In this document: in pieces, positions 8,663 through 15,376 of the stretch
Numbering within the stretch: the stretch's first letter is position 1
Layout: the number at the start of each line of letters is the position of its first letter
Notes under the pieces: generated by a model
The model's input: only the letters and a program-made list of their open reading frames with translations
Told to the model about the DNA's origin: nothing
Databases searched by the model: none
NCBI GenBank assembly: GCA_035504735.1
Contig: DATJRJ010000043.1
Location: 1-26,097, forward strand
Source of the DNA: JAJPIG01 sp035504735
GTDB lineage: Bacteria > Desulfobacterota > Binatia > Binatales > Binataceae
DNA: 26,097 nt
Reading direction: 5' to 3'
Made by a program: the position numbers and the translations under genes

Positions 8663-8743
8663 TTGCGTTTCTCCGGTTTGCTAGCACTCCCGGCCCACTA
8701 CGAAGGTGATCGGACCGTCAATCCACGCTTCGTGCGGGATTAG

Positions 8744-9478
8744 TTATTGGTTTGCGGCCTCGGCGCGATCCTTCTCTCTCATCAGCGAAAGATAGTAGCG
8801 ATTCAGGCGTTCCAGATGCTGTTCCATCTCGGTCACGGCCGCATCGCTCTCCCGCGCTTCGAAGTGCTTGATAAACCGCCGCCGTGATGGCAGCACCCAG
8901 GGATTCCGCGTTTGCCCAATTGCCTGAATGAAGTGCGACATCACGTCAATCAGCGCTTCCATCACGATGACCATTACCGGATTCTTCGTGGCCCACGCTA
9001 AAATACGGTGAAATTCAAGATGGATCGCCGCCTGATCGTAAAAGTTCGCCTTCGCCAGCGCCGCCTGTTCAGCCGCCGCGATATTTGCCTTGAGGGCTTT
9101 GATGTCTTCCGTGGTTGCTCGCTCACACGCCGCACGAACCGTGATCGACTCAATCAAGACCCGCGCTTCGGTCAGATGCTCGGGCTGGATCGCTCCCAAA
9201 TGAAACATGTCGCGTAGCCCGGTCACAACAGCGTCGCCCGTGCTCTCGCGCATGAAAGCGCCGCCGGTAGCGCCCTTTTGCAGCCGTAGCAAGCCGGAGT
9301 TTTCCAGCAATCGCAGGGCTTCGCGCAAAGTGTTGCGCGAAACCCCGAATTGTTCAGTTAAGGCTCGCTCTGGCGGAAGCCGATCGCCCGGCCGCAGCCG
9401 CCGATGCGACAGTTCCTTGCGAATCTGATTCGCGATCTCTTCGAACGCCCGGGGGGTCTTGATGAGTTGAAATTCCAC
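8744..9478 (-). CDS. GntR-family regulator, FadR/FCD subgroup
   Basis: The 244-residue protein has an N-terminal winged helix (about 8-75, including RPGDRLPPERALTEQFGVSR and RLLENSGLL) and a C-terminal all-helical FCD ligand-binding domain. Metal-site-like residues appear in LEFHRILA and FIKHFEARES. FCD regulators bind small carboxylates and act as dimers on palindromes. GTG at 9478 is chosen because GGAGG at 9488-9492 (minus strand) is nine bases upstream and the product begins MEFQLIKTPRAF, directly before the HTH. ATG codons at 9580 and 9592 are in frame but the second lies inside a palindrome and neither has a better ribosome site. It stands first in the aromatic operon, 82 bases before the extradiol gene, so it is probably the pathway regulator, released by substrate or intermediate. 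Confidence 0.88.
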   Translation of the reverse strand: MEFQLIKTPRAFEEIANQIRKELSHRRLRPGDRLPPERALTEQFGVSRNTLREALRLLENSGLLRLQKGATGGAFMRESTGDAVVTGLRDMFHLGAIQPEHLTEARVLIESITVRAACERATTEDIKALKANIAAAEQAALAKANFYDQAAIHLEFHRILAWATKNPVMVIVMEALIDVMSHFIQAIGQTRNPWVLPSRRRFIKHFEARESDAAVTEMEQHLERLNRYYLSLMREKDRAEAANQ

Positions 9479-9551
9479 CCGGTGCAGCCTCCGTGAACTA
9501 TCTCTTATCTCATTAGGGCACACAGCTCCGGCTCGTGCCTGATCCTTCAAC

Positions 9552-9576
9552 TTGACATCAGGTGTTCTGCTATGAT
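9552..9576 (+). promoter_or_regulatory. Candidate divergent promoter for the truncated P450 gene
   Basis: TTGACA at 9552-9557 and TATGAT at 9571-9576 resemble sigma-70 boxes. The spacer is only 13 bases, too short for a standard pair, but TGC directly before TATGAT makes an extended -10 that needs little -35 contact. Transcription would start near 9583, inside the adjacent palindrome, and run toward the P450 stub at 9673. Confidence 0.35.
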
Positions 9577-9581
9577 TCATC

Positions 9582-9598
9582 GGTCCAACCATTGGACC
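9582..9598. promoter_or_regulatory. Perfect palindrome, likely GntR-family operator
   Basis: GGTCCAACCATTGGACC is a perfect inverted repeat with seven-base arms (9582-9588 and 9592-9598) and a three-base centre. It lies 104 bases upstream of the preferred GntR start and at the predicted transcription start of the divergent promoter. FCD-type GntR dimers bind short palindromes of this size containing TGG and CCA half-sites, so autoregulation plus control of the divergent P450 gene is the natural reading. The binding itself is inferred. Confidence 0.6.
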
Positions 9599-9672
9599 TG
9601 AACCGATATCTTGAAAATGTCAAGGCCGCGAAGACACCGATTCAGCTAATGATTTCGTAGAAGACTATCTCG

Positions 9673-9825
9673 ATGAACGATTCCGGAACCATTCCATGGT
9701 TGATTGAGGAGATCTCGGTCGATCCGCAACGTTACCTGGACCTCGACACCTGGCATCGAACTGCGGCATGGCTGCGGCGGAATGATCCAGTCCATCTTGT
9801 AGAGGCGAAGGACTTCAAGCCGTTT
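9673..9825 (+). pseudogene. Cytochrome P450, N-terminal stub
   Basis: The first 51 residues of this frame, from MNDSGTIPWLIEE through LDLDTWHRTAAWLRRNDPVH to DFKPF, match the N-terminus of soluble bacterial P450s of the WHxxAxWLRRNDPVH type. Where the family continues with a WxVTRH-like segment, similarity stops abruptly and the frame continues as unrelated sequence to 10194, running into the opposite-strand GMC remnant. The haem-binding region and the rest of the fold are missing, so this cannot be an active enzyme. The candidate GntR-controlled promoter points at it. A P450 C-terminal piece lies at 17600-17839 on the other strand. From 9826 to 9921 I recognise nothing. Confidence 0.6.
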
Positions 9826-9921
9826 TATCGCGGAACACCTGCTCGGCCTGACGAAGAGGTATTCAGCGGCATACGGGGCGGCCTCCTGCCTAAAGATGAT
9901 GCCTCCGCGTCGCGGAAGTGG

Positions 9922-10603
9922 TTAGCCTTCCGCGCGCGTCCAGTCGGCAGCACGCTCACCGAGCACAATACAGGTCAGATCGGTGTTGGCACGCACGATG
10001 TTCGGCATCACAGAAGAATCGACGACGCGCAATCCTTCGACCCCGCGCACGCGGCAGTACTGATCGACTACGGCTTCTTTATCGGAGTCAGGTCCCATCT
10101 TGGCGGTTGTCGTCGGATGGTAGATCGTGCCGCGGTTGTTGCTGACAAAGTCGGACGATGCGCTATCGGAATCGACGATCGCCTGGCTTATTGACGAAAT
10201 TCGTGATGTACGGAGCGAAGTGTGCGCTATGCATAAGGCGCTACGCAATCCGGACACCCTCGACCATGCGGCGCACGTCCTCGGGGTCGGAGAGATAGTT
10301 CAGATGGATGTTGACCGGTAGGTTGGGATCGGCACTGCGAAGACGGACGCGCCCGCGGACACTGCAGTCCGGGGGTGACGGCGATACTCGGCCAAGGCGC
10401 GTCAATCGCCGAACCCTCCCACAGATCCTTGTTATAGAGTTTGAAGATGTACGTCTGCATGTCATTGAACTCGGCTGAACCGCTCGCAGTGTGGCGGATA
10501 GCCGGGTTCGTTACCACCGGGTCGTGCGGTAGTCTCCGCTCACACGGGCGGCAAGTGACGCGCCCGCCGAGCCCGCACCTACAACGATATCGTCGTATTC
10601 CAT
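9922..10603 (-). pseudogene. GMC oxidoreductase remnant with internal deletion
   Basis: GMC flavoenzymes (choline, glucose or alcohol dehydrogenase type) are about 530 residues long; only about 225 codons are represented here. ATG at 10603 starts MEYDDIVVGAGSAGASLAAR, the FAD-binding GxGxxG fold, and stops after about 30 residues. The next recognisable piece, VVTNPAIRHTASGSAEFND and PWPSIAVTPG, belongs to the substrate domain, so about 300 residues are deleted between. Frames then shift near 10370 to VRGRVRLRSADPNLPVN and LSDPEDVRRMVEGVRIA, hit a TAG near 10241, continue in frame to about 10150, and shift once more to RGTIYHPTTTAKMGPDSD and RVVDSSVMPNIVRANTDL. The last two contain the conserved catalytic His region and the C-terminal flavin motif. 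Deletion, stop and shifts together make it clearly dead. Confidence 0.82.
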
Positions 10604-10609
10604 TTTACT

Positions 10610-11290
10610 TTATGCCTGCATCATCGAGTCGAAGCCCTTCCAGAAAAAGCGCGCGAGTGTCCGCGCCTCAGCGAGGAACTCTTCCTCCCGTCCGGTCGCG
10701 GTGACGAAACGATCGATCATCCGATGACCACCTTCGCCATGTTCCTTGTCCGCCTCGTAATGCACTGAAAGGAAGCGCGTATGCTCCGGTTTGAATCCGT
10801 AATGACGCTCAAGGCCCTCTTGGAGCATCTTATAAGCCTCGACCTCGATCTCCTCGCACAGGCCGATCGCGCCGACGAACTGTGGCTTAAGATGAATTAT
10901 CCGGTATAGGCATGCATTGAAGGCTCGCGCATCGTCAGATCCGATCGCATTGACAAGCCGTTCGCGTGGCAATCCGAGTCCGCCTTCCCACAACTCGAAC
11001 AGCAGGTCCGTATGACCGGCTGAATGGCTACACAATCCTAATGCCTCTTCAGCAAAGCCCTTTGCCGATCCTTGCGCCACCTGCTGGTCGATATCGTACA
11101 TCTTGAGATACGCCGCCGCGGATAGGGGAGCCGAATCGCGCACGGTCATTTCGTAATGCTGAATCGGATAGCCCTTGAGCTGATCGCGTGACGCCCTGCC
11201 TTGGTTGACGAGCTTGACGTAGGGATGCTGGTCGAGCCGATGCTCGGCAACTATCTTGTTTATCTCCTCGTGAAAAGTCGCCGTGTCCAT
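10610..11290 (-). CDS. Haem-oxygenase-like diiron oxidase (HDO/PqqC-like) candidate
   Basis: The 226-residue helical protein belongs to the TenA/PqqC/haem-oxygenase-like fold. It carries the ligand pattern of diiron oxidases such as Chlamydia CADD: E82-x6-H89 (EALGLCSH), a Glu in EEIEVE at 146-151, and H177-x3-D181-x2-H184 (HYEADKEH). Known HDO members perform oxidative C-C or N-oxygenation chemistry on small substrates; true PqqC has no metal. ATG at 11290 follows GAGGTG by a few bases and is preferred to the longer upstream frame, which lacks a ribosome site and overlaps the neighbour. It ends seven bases before the dead GMC gene and starts 44 bases after the amidohydrolase. Its substrate is unknown; neighbours suggest a catabolic oxidation. 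Confidence 0.78.
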   Translation of the reverse strand: MDTATFHEEINKIVAEHRLDQHPYVKLVNQGRASRDQLKGYPIQHYEMTVRDSAPLSAAAYLKMYDIDQQVAQGSAKGFAEEALGLCSHSAGHTDLLFELWEGGLGLPRERLVNAIGSDDARAFNACLYRIIHLKPQFVGAIGLCEEIEVEAYKMLQEGLERHYGFKPEHTRFLSVHYEADKEHGEGGHRMIDRFVTATGREEEFLAEARTLARFFWKGFDSMMQA

Positions 11291-11334
11291 TTTGCACCTC
11301 GCTGACTTGTCTAAGATCGCACTACGATTCGCTC

Positions 11335-12771
11335 TCACCTCTCGGCGAGAATAGTGGTTGCAGCCTGTTCCACAGCCGTACCCTTGAAGAAATTCGGATT
11401 ATTCGCCGACCATAGTTTCACGGGATTCGCAAAAACGAAATCGCGGAAGTCTGTATCACTGATCAATCCTTCTTCAACGAGTTCGTAGGCTTCATGCAGC
11501 ACCTCGGTCATATCTGGAACATCGAAGTGGCCGATGTCGGAGCCGAAAACCGCGCCCAGGCGCGCATCGAATGGATTAGCCTTCGCGTTAAAGCCCCATG
11601 CATTGATCGGGTCGTCGGACTCGCAGCCGAAATAGAATCGCGGCACGAACAGATCGCGGATATCCTCCGGATGATCGATCCCGCAGGCCGCGAAATCGTC
11701 GAGCGAGGCGTCGGGATCGGCGGTACGCGGAGATAGACTGCGGCTGGGATTTCGAAGAAGTTCAGCGCCGCTGGCCACGTCGTTGCCACCGTATTCGCGA
11801 AACAGCTTTATTAACAATTCGCGATCAACGTTGGCCGGATTGATCTCCTCGAGCGCCGCTGAATTGCGCTTCTTCCAATGGCCGATCAGATCGCTATAGA
11901 GACTACAAGCCCATCCAACGCCGCCCTCGAGGAACGCGAAGTTGAGCGAGGGAAAGCGCCGCGTCACGCCACCTAGAAATAGCGCCTTGCAGATTGCTTC
12001 GCCCGCAACGCCGAAATGACCGATATGATTGTAGACCGCATTCGACGGCGAGACGCGCGTGCCCACGCCCTTCGTCACCGAGTGGAAAGTTGGCGACACC
12101 CCCAGTTCAAGGCATTTCGCCCAAACTGGGTCGTAATCGTATTCACTATCGATCGCGAGCATATCGAGCCACTCGTTGTAGCGGGGATTAGGCTTGCTCG
12201 ATTGGATCGGCCGGCGAATCAGGCCGGTCACCATGACTACCTTGAGTCCCAGAGTCCTAACGGCGAAATCGAGTTCGGTGATTGCTTCTTCCGGCGTATG
12301 CATCGGAATGACCGCAGCCGGCGTCAGTCGATCTTTGTATTCGCCAAAGAGGTCGGCGGAGAACGTATTGAAGGCGCGGCAGGTCACCTGCCTCAGTTCG
12401 GCGTCGGCGATGAAGGGAACGCGTAGACCCATTGACGGATAGAGCACTACGAAGTCGAAGCCGAAATCGCCAAGCCGCTGATATAGTAGCTTCGGCAGCA
12501 TTGAAGTGGCGTGATCCAGGGTATTTTTGGCCGGCATTCCCCACCACACCGGCTGATCGAGCCTGCGCTCGCGCCGTTCCTTGAGCGGAATCGTCAAATG
12601 CCAATCTTCAGTCGGCCGTGCCTTGAAACCCTCGACGGCCTTAGCGCCACCAACCCGCTTGAGGTAGTCGGTCACCTGCGGCCCAAATTCGACCCAATGA
12701 CCATCGGAGTCGATCACCGGGTGATTAAGACGAGCACGCACGGTGGATCCGGAATTGGGATTACTCGACAT
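11335..12771 (-). CDS. Amidohydrolase family 2 protein, long form
   Basis: This is a 478-residue metal-dependent hydrolase or decarboxylase of the amidohydrolase_2 group. The N-terminal motif is DSDGHWVE instead of the usual HxH, a substitution common to the long subfamily. Other blocks are a His in TFHSVTKG, an EGG motif (FLEGGVGW) where short members have a His, and the C-terminal Asp in GSDIGHFD. An insertion of about 60 residues lies around 370-430. ATG at 12771 follows GGAGGG by about seven bases; the upstream in-frame start has no ribosome site. It precedes the HDO gene by 44 bases on the same strand, suggesting a two-gene unit. Substrate cannot be deduced. The changed metal ligands mean activity should not be assumed equal to ACMSD. 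Confidence 0.78.
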   Translation of the reverse strand: MSSNPNSGSTVRARLNHPVIDSDGHWVEFGPQVTDYLKRVGGAKAVEGFKARPTEDWHLTIPLKERRERRLDQPVWWGMPAKNTLDHATSMLPKLLYQRLGDFGFDFVVLYPSMGLRVPFIADAELRQVTCRAFNTFSADLFGEYKDRLTPAAVIPMHTPEEAITELDFAVRTLGLKVVMVTGLIRRPIQSSKPNPRYNEWLDMLAIDSEYDYDPVWAKCLELGVSPTFHSVTKGVGTRVSPSNAVYNHIGHFGVAGEAICKALFLGGVTRRFPSLNFAFLEGGVGWACSLYSDLIGHWKKRNSAALEEINPANVDRELLIKLFREYGGNDVASGAELLRNPSRSLSPRTADPDASLDDFAACGIDHPEDIRDLFVPRFYFGCESDDPINAWGFNAKANPFDARLGAVFGSDIGHFDVPDMTEVLHEAYELVEEGLISDTDFRDFVFANPVKLWSANNPNFFKGTAVEQAATTILAER

Positions 12772-12894
12772 GATTAGCCCTCCGATACGGCACAAGCGAC
12801 GCGTTCAAGAGCAGCAAATGTTTGCGTTGCCAAAGTCTCCAGCGTTTAAGCCACGCGTAGCATAACGTCGGGTTGGCGACCATCTTGGCGCGGC

Positions 12895-12935
12895 ACGCGA
12901 ACGTTGCCTGGCGGCGGGGCACAGTTTACGCGAAC
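12895..12935. repeat. Direct repeat pair in the divergent gap before the Mo-hydroxylase gene
   Basis: ACGCGAAC occurs at 12895-12902 and 12928-12935, both followed by a similar TT-containing tail. The 33-base spacing is about three helical turns, so a regulator could bind both on one face. The gap (12772-13022) separates a minus-strand amidohydrolase from the plus-strand Mo-binding subunit. No convincing sigma-70 boxes were found. Confidence 0.2.
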
Positions 12936-13022
12936 ATTTCCCGGTGCTAGTTCCTGTCATATTGCCGCCCACTGAAAAGCGCAAATGTGTGAGATCGGAG
13001 GTCAGCGGCTTGGAGGTCGGCT

Positions 13023-15353
13023 ATGGCGAACTCGACTGGCGTTGGGAATAACGGCTTCAAGATTATCGGGACGCGTCCGATTAGGCATGACGGCTTCGAC
13101 AAAGTTACGGGACGGGCCAAGTACGGTGCGGATTACACATTGCCTGGGATGCTGCACGGCAAGGTCTTGCGCAGCCCTCATGCGCACGCGAGGATCAAAG
13201 CCATCAGTTACGAAAAAGCACTGAAACTTCCAGGAGTGTTTGCAATCGTGACTGCAGCGGACTTTCCCGCGACGATCCAGGAATTCGTTACTGTTGTTGG
13301 TGACGTTCGAGCGAACGCGCGTCATCTCGCCTGCAACGTCATGGCGCGGGACAAGGTTTTATATGATGGCCACGCGGTAGCTGCCGTGGCCGCGAACAGC
13401 CCGCACGTCGCTAGCGAAGCCTTGGCGCTAATCGAAGTCGAGTATGAGGTTTTGGCCCCGGTGATGACGGTGGACGAGGCGATGAAGCCGGACGCGCCGA
13501 CCCTGTTGCCCGAGTTGCGCAAGAAACGATTGGCTGGCAGAGATGACCTAGGCAAGCTCGAAGAGGCTGAACGGGAGACCAACATTGCGGATCACATTGT
13601 ACTCGGGCGCGGCGATATCGAAGCGGGTTTCGCAGCCGCCGACTTCATCGTGGAGCGTGAGTTCAAAACCTCGACGGTCCATCAGGGCTATATCGAACCG
13701 CAAAACGCGCTGGCGGTGTTTAGTGTCGAAGGCCATCTGACTATTTATTGTTCGACTCAGGCACAGTTCCGAGTCCGAGGTTTCACCGCCGCTTTGCTAG
13801 GGATGGACGAAGGCCGCGTTAGAGTTGTACCGGCCGAAATCGGAGGTGGTTTCGGCGGCAAGACCACAGTCTATCTGGAGCCCGTAGCGGCTTTGCTCGC
13901 AAAAAAGAGCGGGCGCCCGGTCAAGATGGTCATGACTCGCGGGGAAGTTTTGCGGGCGAGCGGGCCGACTTCCGGGACCAAAATCAAGGTTCGCGTTGGC
14001 ACATCGCACGAAGGCAAGATTACAGCCGCCGAAGTCTGGATGGCCTATGAGGCCGGTGCCTTTCCGGGATCGCCTTTCAGAGCCGCCGCGATGACCACGC
14101 TGGGCCCGTACGATATCGAGAATCTGAAGATCGATGCGTTCGACGTGGTGGTGAACCGGCCGAAGGTCGCCGCCTATCGCGCCCCGGGTGCCCCAAGTTC
14201 CGCCTTTGCCTGCGAAAGCGTAATCGATGAACTGGCGGAAAAGTGCGGGATCGATCCAATTGATTTCCGCATATTTAATGGAGCACGCGAGGGTACCGCG
14301 CAACCGGCTGGACCCAGGTACAAGCGAATCGGTTTTCGCGAGACCTGCGAAGCGCTGAAAGACAGCGAACATTACCGGTCCAAACTTGAAGGCCCAAATC
14401 GCGGACGCGGCGTAGCGTCGGGGTTCTGGTTCAACGGCGGCAACCAATCCTCCGCGACCGTCAATATCCATCCAGACGGTAGCGTGAGCGTGGTGACGGG
14501 TTCGGTTGATATCGGTGGCTCGCGCGCGTCTATGGCCATGATAGCGGCCGAGGTGCTCGGCTGCGATATCAACGACGTTCGTCCGCTGGTCGGTGATACT
14601 GATGCGATCGGCTTTACCGACGGCACCGGCGGAAGCCGGGTGACCCTTGCGACGGGCCTCGCGGTCTACGAGGCCGCGCATCACGCTTTGCGGCAATTGA
14701 AAGAGCGCGCGGCCAAACTACTCGAGAAGAGGCCCGACCAGATCGAATTCAAAGATGGAATCTTTACTGTTCAAGGCGGTGCAGAACGGCTGACTCTCAA
14801 GGAGATTGCAACGAAACTCGCGCGTACCGGCGGCCCGATCGTCGGGCTAGGAACACTGGACGCGACCGGCAAAGTAGGCAATGCCTTCGCGAGCGTATGC
14901 GTCGATGTCGAAGTCGATCCTGACACCGGCAAAGTTCAGATCCTTCGATGCACTATCGCTCAGGATGTTGGCCGCGCGATTCATCCGAGCTACGCCGAGG
15001 GGCAGGCGCAGGGTGGGTTCGCGCAAGGAATCGGGTGGGCGCTAAACGAGGAATATTGTTACGACCAGAAAGGCATACTGCGCAATACTGGTCTACTCGA
15101 CTACCGAATGCCAACGTGTCTCGACCTGCCACAAATCGAGACTATCCTGGTCGAAGTGCCGAACCCGGCTCATCCGCTCGGAATTCGAGGTGCAGGTGAG
15201 ATCGCAATCGTACCGGCGTTGGCCGCCGTGGCCAATGCGATTTACGATGCGATCGGCGTCCGCATCACGGAGTTGCCCATATCGCCGCCCCGCTTACTCA
15301 GAGCAATGCTGGCCAAGGCTGTTGCCGCGGAGATCCAAGCAGCGGCTGATTGA
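13023..15353 (+). CDS. Xanthine dehydrogenase family, molybdopterin-binding large subunit
   Basis: The 776-residue subunit holds the Mo-molybdopterin cytosine dinucleotide site of a hydroxylase. It starts with the KIIGTRPIRHDGFDKVTGRA module (Ald_Xan_dh_C), followed by the hammerhead motif LHGKVLRSPHAHARI. The cofactor loop GGGFGGK is near residue 277. The C-terminal active-site Glu sits in GIRGAGEIAIVPAL near 725. Family members hydroxylate aromatic or heterocyclic rings, oxidise CO, or reduce 4-hydroxybenzoyl-CoA. ATG at 13023 has GGAGG at 13012-13016, six bases upstream. The usual FAD-binding and [2Fe-2S] subunits are absent on both sides, so it is either orphan or shares them with another locus. 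It is convergent with the next gene (19 bases between stops). Confidence 0.9.
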   Translation: MANSTGVGNNGFKIIGTRPIRHDGFDKVTGRAKYGADYTLPGMLHGKVLRSPHAHARIKAISYEKALKLPGVFAIVTAADFPATIQEFVTVVGDVRANARHLACNVMARDKVLYDGHAVAAVAANSPHVASEALALIEVEYEVLAPVMTVDEAMKPDAPTLLPELRKKRLAGRDDLGKLEEAERETNIADHIVLGRGDIEAGFAAADFIVEREFKTSTVHQGYIEPQNALAVFSVEGHLTIYCSTQAQFRVRGFTAALLGMDEGRVRVVPAEIGGGFGGKTTVYLEPVAALLAKKSGRPVKMVMTRGEVLRASGPTSGTKIKVRVGTSHEGKITAAEVWMAYEAGAFPGSPFRAAAMTTLGPYDIENLKIDAFDVVVNRPKVAAYRAPGAPSSAFACESVIDELAEKCGIDPIDFRIFNGAREGTAQPAGPRYKRIGFRETCEALKDSEHYRSKLEGPNRGRGVASGFWFNGGNQSSATVNIHPDGSVSVVTGSVDIGGSRASMAMIAAEVLGCDINDVRPLVGDTDAIGFTDGTGGSRVTLATGLAVYEAAHHALRQLKERAAKLLEKRPDQIEFKDGIFTVQGGAERLTLKEIATKLARTGGPIVGLGTLDATGKVGNAFASVCVDVEVDPDTGKVQILRCTIAQDVGRAIHPSYAEGQAQGGFAQGIGWALNEEYCYDQKGILRNTGLLDYRMPTCLDLPQIETILVEVPNPAHPLGIRGAGEIAIVPALAAVANAIYDAIGVRITELPISPPRLLRAMLAKAVAAEIQAAAD

Positions 15354-15376
15354 CTCGAGTTCAGCCTCTCGTCAAT
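15349..15376. terminator. Hairpin over the convergent stops
   Basis: ATTGAC plus GAG at the left pairs with CTC plus GTCAAT at the right, a nine-pair stem with a two-base bulge around an eight-base loop. It spans both stop codons of the convergent Mo-subunit and deacylase genes. There is no run of T on either side, so it is only a weak candidate for a bidirectional terminator or transcript end. Confidence 0.3.

Noticed and set aside
9826..10194. Continuation of the P450 stub frame as a 173-residue protein
   Set aside because: After residue 51 it loses all P450 similarity and runs antisense through the conserved C-terminus of the GMC remnant.
13797..14696. Minus-strand 299-codon open frame inside the Mo-hydroxylase gene
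   Set aside because: It overlaps conserved motifs of the large subunit on the other strand and has no family features or ribosome site.
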